From Larkinella soli (GTDB lineage Bacteria; Bacteroidota; Bacteroidia; Cytophagales; Spirosomataceae), in assembly GCF_003703975.1 (NCBI RefSeq), contig NZ_QTJY01000002.1, forward strand, positions 744,001 to 808,000: a stretch of DNA of 64,000 nucleotides. Reading direction: 5' to 3'. This document shows positions 36,501-43,518 of the stretch, piece by piece (the first letter of the stretch is position 1; every line of letters starts with the position of its first letter). Under the pieces are notes generated by a model that saw only the letters and a list, made by a program, of their open reading frames with translations, searched no databases and was not told the DNA's origin. Made by a program: the position numbers and the translations under genes.

Positions 36501-37296
36501 AGTTGACGCTGCCCGACACAAAGATGGATTTACCCTTCTTACTCTGGAAAACCGTTTCGAAATACGGAAACTTCTCGCCTTCGCGGATGCGATCGAGCCG
36601 TTGAATGGTATTGTCGGCATAATCCGGATGAAGTACATCGCGGAGGGTGAGCGACGCAATCTCGTCGGAGCCGTACCCCAGCACTTCCCGCCAGGCCCGG
36701 TTCACGAACATGAACTTTCCGTCCAGCGTCAGCAGCTGGATGAGGTCGCTCGTGTTGTCGACCAGATCCTGAAGCTGGGCGTTCGAATACGAAAGTGCCG
36801 AAGCTACCCGTTTCTTGTTGGTGACGTCTTCACCGATGATGGTGAATGACGTGACCACGGGCGTGTTGGAGTGCTCCGTTAAGTTGTTGATTATAATGGA
36901 GTTCAATTGAACGTTCCGGACGGCACCGCTTTTCGCCAGCAGGTTGATCTCCTTCAGTTCGGTAATACCGCCCCGTGAAATGGCGTCCTCGAAGTCACGC
37001 TGAACCTGAACCCGTTCGGAAGCGGGGATAAAAATCTCGAAGAAATTTTTCCCGATCACGTCGGCAGGCTGCCAGGCCGTTATCCGGAGCGTATACTGAT
37101 TACAGAAGGTGACGGTGCCGTCTTTCTCGATGGTCAGACCGATGAGGTTCAGCTGATCGACGGTTTTACGGACGTCGAAAACCGATGCACTCCTCGGCCG
37201 GGAACTCCCGTCGAGCGAATTCAATATATCAAGTTCCTTGCTCAGCCGCCGGATTTCCGTGACGAGCTCCTCTTTTGTTTTTGCAGACCAGGGCAT
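33568..37296 (-). CDS. Large soluble hybrid sensor histidine kinase with receiver and Hpt domains
   Basis: The 1242 residues hold a full phosphorelay. In order: PAS domains (about 50-165 and 178-290), a GAF domain (about 300-460), two more PAS domains (about 470-590 and 595-715), a HisKA domain with H732 in MSHEIRTPMNGVIGM, a HATPase domain (N box NAIKFTEKG, then DSGIGIAKDDLG and GGTGLGLAIS), a receiver domain with D1032 in IFMDIQMPDLDG, and an Hpt domain with H1179 in HLHTLKGSAGTIG. No membrane segment or signal peptide is present, so it senses an internal signal through PAS or GAF ligands. No adjacent regulator exists; the output partner may be a distant or orphan receiver. Confidence 0.95.
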   Translation of the reverse strand: MPWSAKTKEELVTEIRRLSKELDILNSLDGSSRPRSASVFDVRKTVDQLNLIGLTIEKDGTVTFCNQYTLRITAWQPADVIGKNFFEIFIPASERVQVQRDFEDAISRGGITELKEINLLAKSGAVRNVQLNSIIINNLTEHSNTPVVTSFTIIGEDVTNKKRVASALSYSNAQLQDLVDNTSDLIQLLTLDGKFMFVNRAWREVLGYGSDEIASLTLRDVLHPDYADNTIQRLDRIREGEKFPYFETVFQSKKGKSIFVSGSVNCRFDQGKPTAFRCILHNITSRIRAEKAQKLYYSIANWTLNAHNLDDLYQNIHEELGNIIDARNFFIALYDQSKSFLYFPYYVDEYFTGMRFTKRKLGNGLTEYAIRANKPLFLYEQDIQHLADTQNLYLYGQIPKVMLCVPLRIGDRITGIIGVKAYDKADAYNIRDLELLEFISGQVALAIARKQDEAAINKQTARLNAIFDSSSHLIWSVSKSYQLTSFNRNYARLIENQLGEVPQLNVTTEKLGWRIIGADNRRLLEEKYRLAFRGLPQTVELHFQTVKGEAWLEVHLNPILLTGGVIEEVSGIARDITARKRTELELRQSEEKFRGIFVNLQDIYCRVDREGRITMISPSVLKRTGYTPEEVLGQPITNFIDKQDIHRALLRVIRNKSLRNFEATLRRKDGTERQIMLNMLTLNDKSGRVEEVAALARDITELKRNAQELMKAKDEAERSLKVKERFLANMSHEIRTPMNGVIGMIDLLNDTPLNLEQKEYVQTIKKSSETLLNILNDILDLSKIEAGKMVLHDAPIPLQEVLDKLVSLFGQQANAKGNTLTYHLDEELPRFIIADQTRLLQILSNLTSNAIKFTEKGAVEVRVSLESKKGKFNRIRFEVKDSGIGIAKDDLGLLFNSFSQVEMSSRKSFGGTGLGLAISKELASLMKGNIGVVSEVGKGSTFWFTIEVKETSISPIEQRNEQADLPLQDILKDAHPNLLLVDDNAVNRKVATEILKKAGCRVDTASSGQEAIEKVTAAFSDQGERYELIFMDIQMPDLDGVETTRRLRDQFGAHLPPIIAMTAYSMREDRDRFLSQGLDDYIAKPIRAQSLIAKVKEVVDAGKAFREAARMRSKQMEIIREMELPMIDAGIVAQLEQLGGRDLVTSIFEDFGQEATTLVQGSLDAFAIGDIPTIKGHLHTLKGSAGTIGIARIAQIARDAEGKLKTNDTGTLADDLHQLDKEFKLFLSEYKTVLDKLVPEKA

Positions 37297-37412
37297 TCCA
37301 GGGATGGCTTTAAAGCCGGAAAGTTAGGGGGATTTTGGCGAATCGGAAACACAAAACCAACCACTACAATACTGGATAAATTTACAAAAAATTACCGGGA
37401 ATGTGGCAAACG

Positions 37413-37443
37413 TTTGATTGGTAGCAGGAATGGCTTTATTTTG
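37413..37443 (+). promoter_or_regulatory. Candidate promoter of the exported three-gene group
   Basis: TTTG (37413-37416) is followed after 20 bases by TATTTTG (37437-37443), one base short of the TAnnTTTG consensus, about 30 bp before the ATG at 37474. Confidence 0.35.
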
Positions 37444-37473
37444 TGTCTATACAAGAGGGCCTGTCGTACAGCA

Positions 37474-37806
37474 ATGAAGAGAGTTTTATCGTTTCTGATC
37501 CTCCTTACTTTTGGCTGCCTTGGCTGCGAACCTTTCGATCTGGATCAAAAGAGCTTTCCGGTTTGCACGAAACCTTCCGCCACCATCGGATATACTGCCG
37601 CCAAACTGGAAGTGACTTACTTCCTTGAGAATCAGAAAGGGGACGTCGGCGCCATCGGCTGGGATCTCGGCGACGGCCGCAACCGTTCCGGCCCGCAGTT
37701 TACGGTATTCTACGAAAAACCCGGGGTCTATACGGTCACGCTGGTGCTCAATAACCAGTGCGACGATAAATATACCACCTCCCGCCAGATTACCGTCACC
37801 AACTGA
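37474..37806 (+). CDS. PKD-domain lipoprotein
   Basis: The 110-residue product from ATG 37474 (MKRVLSFLILLTFGCLGC) has a lipoprotein-like signal with cysteine at 15 or 18, followed by one PKD-type immunoglobulin fold (IGWDLGDGRNRSGPQFTVFYEKPGVYTVTLVLNN). PKD domains mediate protein or glycan binding on the surface. The first ATG at 37414 would bury the signal. It is the first of three plus-strand exported genes. Confidence 0.8.
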   Translation: MKRVLSFLILLTFGCLGCEPFDLDQKSFPVCTKPSATIGYTAAKLEVTYFLENQKGDVGAIGWDLGDGRNRSGPQFTVFYEKPGVYTVTLVLNNQCDDKYTTSRQITVTN

Positions 37807-37814
37807 ATCGCAGC

Positions 37815-38660
37815 ATGAAAACCTTGAACCGATGGATCGCCGGATGGGGGCTGTTACTCTGGGCCGTGAGCATTCCCTCCCTCGGACAGATCGTGGTGAA
37901 AAACATCCGGCTTAGCGTCGTCAACGATTCATCCCTTGAAATCCTCTATGACATCGAAGGCAACCAGCCGACCGACTCGGTCTACGTCCGCATCCGCAGC
38001 CAGACCAACGGCCTGCTCAACCCGTCGGCCCAGTACCTGTCCGGCGACCTGGGGCTGAACGTCCGGACCGGCCCCGGCCGCCGGATCGTGTGGCGGGTTC
38101 TCGAAAACGGTTACGAACTCGATGAGCCGGTGCGGGCCACGATTCTGGTCAAAGTCATCCGTCCCCGCCCGATGGACACCCCAACGCCCCCCACTCCTAC
38201 CCGTACCCGCGACACCCTGAGCCGGCGACCCGGCGGCCCGGAATTTGCCCTGCTGTCGGTGCTGGCGCCCGGGGTCGGAAACATTTTCGTGCAGACGCCC
38301 CGCCCCCGGATCGGCTACCGGCTCGCCATTACCTCGGTGTGTTACGGACTCATGGCCTACGGCCTCACCGAGCGCAAAAAGTCACGCGACGAATACAAAC
38401 TGTACGAACAGCAGCGGAGCCGCCCGGCCGCCCAGCCTTACTACGACCGCGCCAATGCGCTGCATCACCGCTATTACATCGCCACCCGGCTGGCCGGAGC
38501 GATTTGGATCACCGACATCGTTTCCACCTTTATCCGGGGCGCCCGGAACCAGCAGGAATGGAACCGACGGAACCGGACCGGACCCGCCCGCCCGAAAGTC
38601 AGCGTCCGGCCCGGCGCGCAGGCGGGTACGCCCGTCGCGGTCGTTAAATACACCTTCTAA
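37815..38660 (+). CDS. Exported membrane-associated protein of unknown function
   Basis: The 281 residues have a signal peptide (up to about SLGQ), a beta-rich region (IVVKNIRLSVVNDSSLEILYDIEG... VWRVLENGYEL), a Pro/Thr linker (about 118-135), then hydrophobic segments at about 146-160, 168-186 and 226-242 separated by an Arg/Tyr-rich stretch. The tail recalls DUF5683-type proteins of Bacteroidota, but I do not claim the family. It lies 8 bp after the PKD gene. Confidence 0.65.
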   Translation: MKTLNRWIAGWGLLLWAVSIPSLGQIVVKNIRLSVVNDSSLEILYDIEGNQPTDSVYVRIRSQTNGLLNPSAQYLSGDLGLNVRTGPGRRIVWRVLENGYELDEPVRATILVKVIRPRPMDTPTPPTPTRTRDTLSRRPGGPEFALLSVLAPGVGNIFVQTPRPRIGYRLAITSVCYGLMAYGLTERKKSRDEYKLYEQQRSRPAAQPYYDRANALHHRYYIATRLAGAIWITDIVSTFIRGARNQQEWNRRNRTGPARPKVSVRPGAQAGTPVAVVKYTF

Positions 38661-38671
38661 CCCGAAAATCT

Positions 38672-39373
38672 ATGCGTTTTGCCGTTCTGATCTGGGCCGT
38701 CCTGTGTTTTGCGAGTGCAGGAAAAGCGCAAACCGGTACGTATTCTGCCACCGGCGACTGGGTATACGTTAAAATCAAACCCACGCCCCCGCCGGCCGTG
38801 ATCCGGTCGTTCGAAGAAGACTTTACCGATAACCGCAACCGCTGGCGGATCGGGCAGCGGGGCGCCTATTCATACGATATCAGCCAGAAAGGGTATCGGG
38901 TACGAAAAATGGCGGGAGCCGACCCCCAGACGCCGGCGTTCAGCTACATCCCGCTGCCGCCCGCCATTCAGCTCAATAAGGTCGATACGTTTTCGGTACA
39001 GGTGGACATCACCGGGCCGGGCGGGCAGATTCCCGACGCCGGGCTGCTCCTCGGCGTCAGGGACAGCCTGAACTATTGTCACTTCCGAATCAACAACAAA
39101 CACCAGGTGTCGATCAAGTACGTGATTAACGGCCTTAGTTATACGATCTATATGCGGGGGGATTATGTGCCGGCCGGCGGGAGGTTATCGACGACCAAGA
39201 ACACGCTGACCGTCCGGAAAACCGGCGAGCAGATTCACTTTTACCTGAACAACCGGGAAGTTCCCACCAGCCCCTACCAGTTCCGCCAGTATCAGGGCAA
39301 CGGCATCGGCTTCGTCGCCAATACGGACGGGACGGTATTCCGGAATCTGACGGTCGGTATCGGTTCGGAATAA
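38672..39373 (+). CDS. Exported concanavalin-like (LamG/DUF1080-type) protein
   Basis: The 233-residue protein has a signal peptide ending near GKAQ, then a beta-sandwich-type domain: RSFEEDFTDNRNRWRIG, AGLLLGVRDSLNYCHFRINNK, NTLTVRKTGEQIHFYLNN and GNGIGFVANTDGTVFRNL. This repeats the pattern of laminin-G and 3-keto-disaccharide hydrolase (DUF1080)-like folds that bind glycans. No catalytic residues can be assigned. It ends 6 bp before the convergent WG-repeat gene. Confidence 0.65.
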   Translation: MRFAVLIWAVLCFASAGKAQTGTYSATGDWVYVKIKPTPPPAVIRSFEEDFTDNRNRWRIGQRGAYSYDISQKGYRVRKMAGADPQTPAFSYIPLPPAIQLNKVDTFSVQVDITGPGGQIPDAGLLLGVRDSLNYCHFRINNKHQVSIKYVINGLSYTIYMRGDYVPAGGRLSTTKNTLTVRKTGEQIHFYLNNREVPTSPYQFRQYQGNGIGFVANTDGTVFRNLTVGIGSE

Positions 39374-39379
39374 GGTATT

Positions 39380-40258
39380 TCAGAGGCTGTCGTCCCGCTT
39401 GCGTTCGCCGGAGGGGTCGATGCTAAACTGCTGCCCGTCAAGCACGACCACCGCGTGGCCGTCGTGAAACGGGGTGACGTCTTCGTAGATCGGCTCGATC
39501 TTCCATTCCCCTTTCGGGTCGATAAAGCCCCATTTAGTCCCTTTCCGGGCGGCCCGGTAGCCGAATTCGCCCACGAAGGCGTCGGCTTCATCGTACGTCT
39601 TCACGACCGTATTTTCCGCCGGGATCGCCGGGACGGTCTCCGTCGCTACGGTCCGGGCTGCGGTGGTGATCAGGTTCGGGGCCGGAACCGGAATCCGCTG
39701 CCGGCCAGGCGCGGCAATCGGCCGACCGGCGGCCGGTTTAACCGTCCGGGCGGTGGGTTCGGCATCGGTAGCGGACGGCGTCACCTCGGTCGGGGCGGCT
39801 TCCTGGCCGGCGGTTCCCTTCCCGATTTCCGAGAGTTTCCCGTTCCAGAGCCACATCAGAACCGCTGCAAAAACCACCACCAGCGTAACCAGGACGGAAT
39901 TGGAGCGGTGGAACTGGCTGGAACCCGAAAAACCGGCCGGCTCGGCCATTTCGGCCGCCAGCGCCATTCCCGGTACGGCAACCAATTCCGGCATCGGCCC
40001 GGCGGTTTCCTTCGCTTCTTCCTTCAGCCGCCAGTCGGTCGAGATGAGTTTCTCCCGGAGCGACAGCCCCCGGGGCGTTTCAAGAGCCTCGTAGTTATGT
40101 TCCAGCAGAAAGCCCAGAATTTCCTCGGTAACCGCCGTTTCGTTGTAGGGAATCGTTACGAACAACGAATTGATCATCTCGGCCGAGACGAATTTATCAT
40201 GGAGATTGAAGGCCTCCTCTATCTTATGACGGATCGAATTAATCATTTCAGGTTTCAT
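39380..40258 (-). CDS. Single-TM WG-repeat protein (cluster gene 8)
   Basis: The 292 residues comprise an N-terminal helical module (about 8-77, ending LREKLISTDWR), one membrane helix (SVLVTLVVVFAAVLMWLW, 121-138), a Pro/Ala/Thr-rich linker and a C-terminal WG repeat unit (about 232-285, KWGFIDPKGEWKIEPIYEDV). There is no signal peptide, so the module is probably cytoplasmic and the WG part periplasmic. The same module plus TM plus WG order occurs in the neighbouring gene at 40636-42060, so the two are paralogues. It is the last gene of the cytoskeleton-like cluster. Confidence 0.75.
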   Translation of the reverse strand: MKPEMINSIRHKIEEAFNLHDKFVSAEMINSLFVTIPYNETAVTEEILGFLLEHNYEALETPRGLSLREKLISTDWRLKEEAKETAGPMPELVAVPGMALAAEMAEPAGFSGSSQFHRSNSVLVTLVVVFAAVLMWLWNGKLSEIGKGTAGQEAAPTEVTPSATDAEPTARTVKPAAGRPIAAPGRQRIPVPAPNLITTAARTVATETVPAIPAENTVVKTYDEADAFVGEFGYRAARKGTKWGFIDPKGEWKIEPIYEDVTPFHDGHAVVVLDGQQFSIDPSGERKRDDSL

Positions 40259-40635
40259 TCAACAACACTTCCGCACTGGTTGGTTCACAGAGTTTTTCCA
40301 CTCGAATTCCGAACCGGGTATTTTGCCGACTCCGGCAGGGCACCTTACACCGTTATTAAAACCACCTGAGACTTAAGACCGCAGTAGAACCGAAAACCAG
40401 AAAATTCAGACCAGTACCTCCACCGTCAGGTAGGAGGTTCCGGCCTGAATAATACTAAGTTTCACAATTATTACTCCAAAATTTACGGAAAGTCATCATT
40501 TGTTCAACAACTTTTTTATTACCCGGAAAGGTTCGCACCTCCAATAACTATTCCTGACGCGTTGGAGTTGCCGGTTTGCCCTTCGGAAATCGGATTCCGA
40601 CCCAGCGGGTTGAAAAACACGGAGACCGGTACGGC
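40259..40635. other. Intergenic region between the two WG-repeat genes
   Basis: A 377-bp A/T-richer gap within the cluster. A short imperfect stem (ACCTCC with GGAGGT near 40419-40440) is the only structure I see. It may contain a promoter for the last gene, but no TAnnTTTG box stands out on the minus strand and no additional coding sequence is supported. Confidence 0.5.
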
Positions 40636-42060
40636 TCAGCGGTCTTCGGTAAGACGCCGGCCGTCGCGGTCGATAAAAAACTGGCTTCCATTCAGTTCCA
40701 CGCTGGCTTTTCCATTGTTGAACGGACTGGCAATGTCAAATTTCGGCCTGATGACCCACACATCCTGCTCGTCGACAAACCCCCAGCGGTCGCCTTTCCG
40801 GGCCGGCCTCAGACCAAATTCGCCCGGCCGGTCGTCCACTTCGTCATACGGTCGGGCGGTTTCATTCGTATTATTTTTTTCGTTAACGGTAACCGCCGGC
40901 GCGTCGCCGGCGATGGTTTCGGGCGAATCTTCATCCAGGTCGGCCGGCGTTACCGTAGTCTTCTCTGCATTCCCGGAAGATTTTCGGGATTTCTCACTCC
41001 TTCCAGCCTCCCGGTTTGTGGAAATCTTGCGGGTCGGGTTCGATTTGCGGGTCGGCCGCTGCGGTTCGGGATCGCTTTCCGGCCGGACCAGCCGCATCAT
41101 CACCCAGACCAGCACCAGCGCCGTCAGCACCGCCAGCCCAATCAGAGCGGCATCCGACAGGCCGGACCGCTTTTCGGGCGGGCGGGACGGACCCGCGGGG
41201 GCGGGAACCGGCGGAACGGGAACCTGGGCCGCAGCCACCGAAGGCAACGGCCCGCCGACGGCCGGAGCCACCGGCGCGCTGGTGTAGCCGGTCGGCGTCC
41301 GGACATAAGCCGCTGCCGGTTCGGAGACGGTTTTGGACTGTTCTTTTTCCCACCAGCTGAGGTGCCGCCAGTCGGTTGAAAGCAGTTTTTCCTTCAGCGT
41401 GGTGCCTTTGGGCGGATGGACCGATGCGTAATAGTGCTCGGACAGATACCGGCGGATTTCTTCCGCCAGGGCGGTTTCGTCGTAATCGACGGCTTTGAAG
41501 AGAAATTTCAGGCTCTGGGCCGGTATGTGCTTGTCGTAATCGTCCAGAATGCCTTTGATTTTTCGTTTGACGGCCTCGCCCGAAGCTTCTTTGGGGGCCG
41601 GGTCGGCCGGGCGGGGGGCATCGGCCGGTTTTTCGGACGTTGCCGGCAGACGGGGGGCCGCACTCTCCGTCTGAATCGGAGTCGGAACGATGGGGGCAGG
41701 CGGAGCGGAATCGGGAATTTTTTCCAGAATGGCCGGAATCCACTGCTCGGTCACGAAGGCACGCGACAGCTGCAGGCGCTCGGCTTCCGTCACAAACTGG
41801 TTGACCTCCTTCTCCGTCAGCTGTTTATCGCGCAGCTGCCCCAGCAGAAGAATCTTCTCCTTCAGGCTGCTTATTTTGGCAAAATCACTATTGACCTGCC
41901 GGCTGACGTCGACGACCAGCCGGTTAAAGTCGGCCGGCGGTACACCCAGCCGTTCTGCCTCTCCCACCAGCCCTTTCTGTCGCCATTGCCAGTCGGCCAC
42001 TTCACCTTCGTGCAGGACGACTTCATTTTTTATACGTTCCCGTAATTCGTCCAGAGTCAT
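40636..42060 (-). CDS. WG-repeat protein with helical N-domain (cluster gene 7)
   Basis: The 474 residues comprise a helical, charged N-domain (about 1-115, MTLDELRERIKNEVVLHEGE), a Pro/Ala linker, the paralogous module (about 165-232, YDKHIPAQSLKFLF... LKEKLLSTDWR), a Pro-rich linker, one membrane helix (303-325) and a C-terminal WG unit (about 418-465, RWGFVDEQDVWVIRPKFDIA). WG repeats are beta-hairpin repeats that in other bacteria bind peptidoglycan or proteins; here this is only a family memory. It is related to the next gene over module, TM and WG, differing by the extra N-domain. Confidence 0.75.
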   Translation of the reverse strand: MTLDELRERIKNEVVLHEGEVADWQWRQKGLVGEAERLGVPPADFNRLVVDVSRQVNSDFAKISSLKEKILLLGQLRDKQLTEKEVNQFVTEAERLQLSRAFVTEQWIPAILEKIPDSAPPAPIVPTPIQTESAAPRLPATSEKPADAPRPADPAPKEASGEAVKRKIKGILDDYDKHIPAQSLKFLFKAVDYDETALAEEIRRYLSEHYYASVHPPKGTTLKEKLLSTDWRHLSWWEKEQSKTVSEPAAAYVRTPTGYTSAPVAPAVGGPLPSVAAAQVPVPPVPAPAGPSRPPEKRSGLSDAALIGLAVLTALVLVWVMMRLVRPESDPEPQRPTRKSNPTRKISTNREAGRSEKSRKSSGNAEKTTVTPADLDEDSPETIAGDAPAVTVNEKNNTNETARPYDEVDDRPGEFGLRPARKGDRWGFVDEQDVWVIRPKFDIASPFNNGKASVELNGSQFFIDRDGRRLTEDR

Positions 42061-42175
42061 TTTTGCGCACTAAAATACTTCTAACCCCATGAGTTTGCCG
42101 TTTGTTCTCCGTTTATTAATGAAAATCCTCGCTTTATTACCTGATTTACAGTCGGATCGGCCGGTTATCAATTTA

Positions 42176-43465
42176 CTAAAAAAAACTAATTTTCGCTTTT
42201 TCCACGATCTTCCATTTTTCGCCCTGAAGCGTCAGACGGCCGGGCTGGTCGGTGCGGATCCGGCTGTTGGGGCTGGGCTGCGTCATGTATTCGCAGGCGT
42301 CGTTGAGGTACGAATAGGGGTCGTTCAGCGCCAGCCGCTGGGCTTCCGGGCTTTCCGATACCCGATATACGGCCTGGCTCTCGCTCTGCACCTGAATGTC
42401 GAAAACCGTATCCCGTTCCAGCGAGGGGAGCAGGCTCCCCGCACTGAAACCGTCGCCGAGGTCGGCCGTGCGGGCATAGACCTGTTTCGGCTCGAATTTG
42501 GGTGGGTGAACGGTCCGGAAGCGATTCGCCGGCCCTGAGGCTTCCGGCTTCTCCACCGGCTCCGGCGATTTGGAAACTACTTCCAGCGGTACTTCGACGG
42601 CCGGCGCGGCCGGTTTTTCGGGGCGGCTGCGGTCTTTGTCCCTGGCCTGAACCGCCCGTTCCAGGGCTTCCAGCCGGGCATTCATCTGAAACCGCTCGTC
42701 GGGCTGATTTTTTCGAACTTCCAGTTTGTTCAGTCGCTCGTTCAGCTTTGCAATCTGCGATTCGAGTTGTCCTTCCCGGGCCGACTGCTGCGGCTTCCGG
42801 TCTTTCACCACCATGTAGGCGACATACGCCACTAACCCTAAATTGAGAATCGACAAAATGAGAGCAAATCCTGCCATAGAAAACCAGTTTGATTGCGAGG
42901 AAGAAGGAACCGCTGCCGGAGTTGCGGCCACCTGCGCCGAATCGGATTCGGCATCCGTTCCGTCACTTTGTTCGGCCGGGGCTTCGGCCGTCGGCTGCGG
43001 ACCCGCAACGGCCCCCGAACCGGCACTGTTGGCGATTGAAGCCAGGTTTTGTTCAAAAGCCGCATAGGTCGGGAGCGCTTTCCGGTGTTCCCGGTTTCTG
43101 GGGGTAATCTCCCGAATGAGGAATTCCCGGACGTCGTTCATGGCCCGCTGCGGCTGGTTGATCTGGGCGATGTTCTGGGCCGCCCGGCGCCGGGCCCTTT
43201 CCACGAGCTTGTCGGCGTTCAGGAGCTTGTTCTGCTGAATGAACGTTTCGAGGTCTTCATAGGAAGCGCAGTTGGCGCACTGGTTCGACTGAACCTCCGG
43301 GAAGGTTTTGGTGTCGGTCGCGAGAAATTCCACGGTCGCCCTGATCATTCGGAAAGCCGCGTTTTCCAGATTTTTCCGGTAGGTCGAATCAGTCTGGGAA
43401 AAAACGTCGCGGCCAAAAATCAGCCCACTGAACAGAAGAAGGAAACAGACGGTCCGCCGATTCAT
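42176..43465 (-). CDS. Membrane-anchored coiled-coil protein (cluster gene 6)
   Basis: The 429 residues show a signal peptide (about 1-24), a periplasmic helical domain with a CANC pair (C63, C66), a membrane helix (FSMAGFALILSILNLGLVAY, about 196-218), a cytoplasmic coiled coil (about 229-275, ESQIAKLNERLNKLE) and a C-terminal region of unknown fold (about 300-429). It thus links the periplasm to the cytoplasm, where the tubulin-like and actin-like proteins act. It follows the actin-like gene by 53 bp. I find no family assignment. Confidence 0.7.
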   Translation of the reverse strand: MNRRTVCFLLLFSGLIFGRDVFSQTDSTYRKNLENAAFRMIRATVEFLATDTKTFPEVQSNQCANCASYEDLETFIQQNKLLNADKLVERARRRAAQNIAQINQPQRAMNDVREFLIREITPRNREHRKALPTYAAFEQNLASIANSAGSGAVAGPQPTAEAPAEQSDGTDAESDSAQVAATPAAVPSSSQSNWFSMAGFALILSILNLGLVAYVAYMVVKDRKPQQSAREGQLESQIAKLNERLNKLEVRKNQPDERFQMNARLEALERAVQARDKDRSRPEKPAAPAVEVPLEVVSKSPEPVEKPEASGPANRFRTVHPPKFEPKQVYARTADLGDGFSAGSLLPSLERDTVFDIQVQSESQAVYRVSESPEAQRLALNDPYSYLNDACEYMTQPSPNSRIRTDQPGRLTLQGEKWKIVEKAKISFF

Positions 43466-43518
43466 TTGTTTTCTTTTAAGTCATTGAGGTTAAGTAATAA
43501 AACCGGTTTGAATCGCCC

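Noticed and set aside
33544-36849. A 1101-residue open frame on the plus strand
   Set aside because: It is entirely antisense to the hybrid kinase, whose domains and active-site residues are intact. High GC with few stop codons produces long antisense frames.
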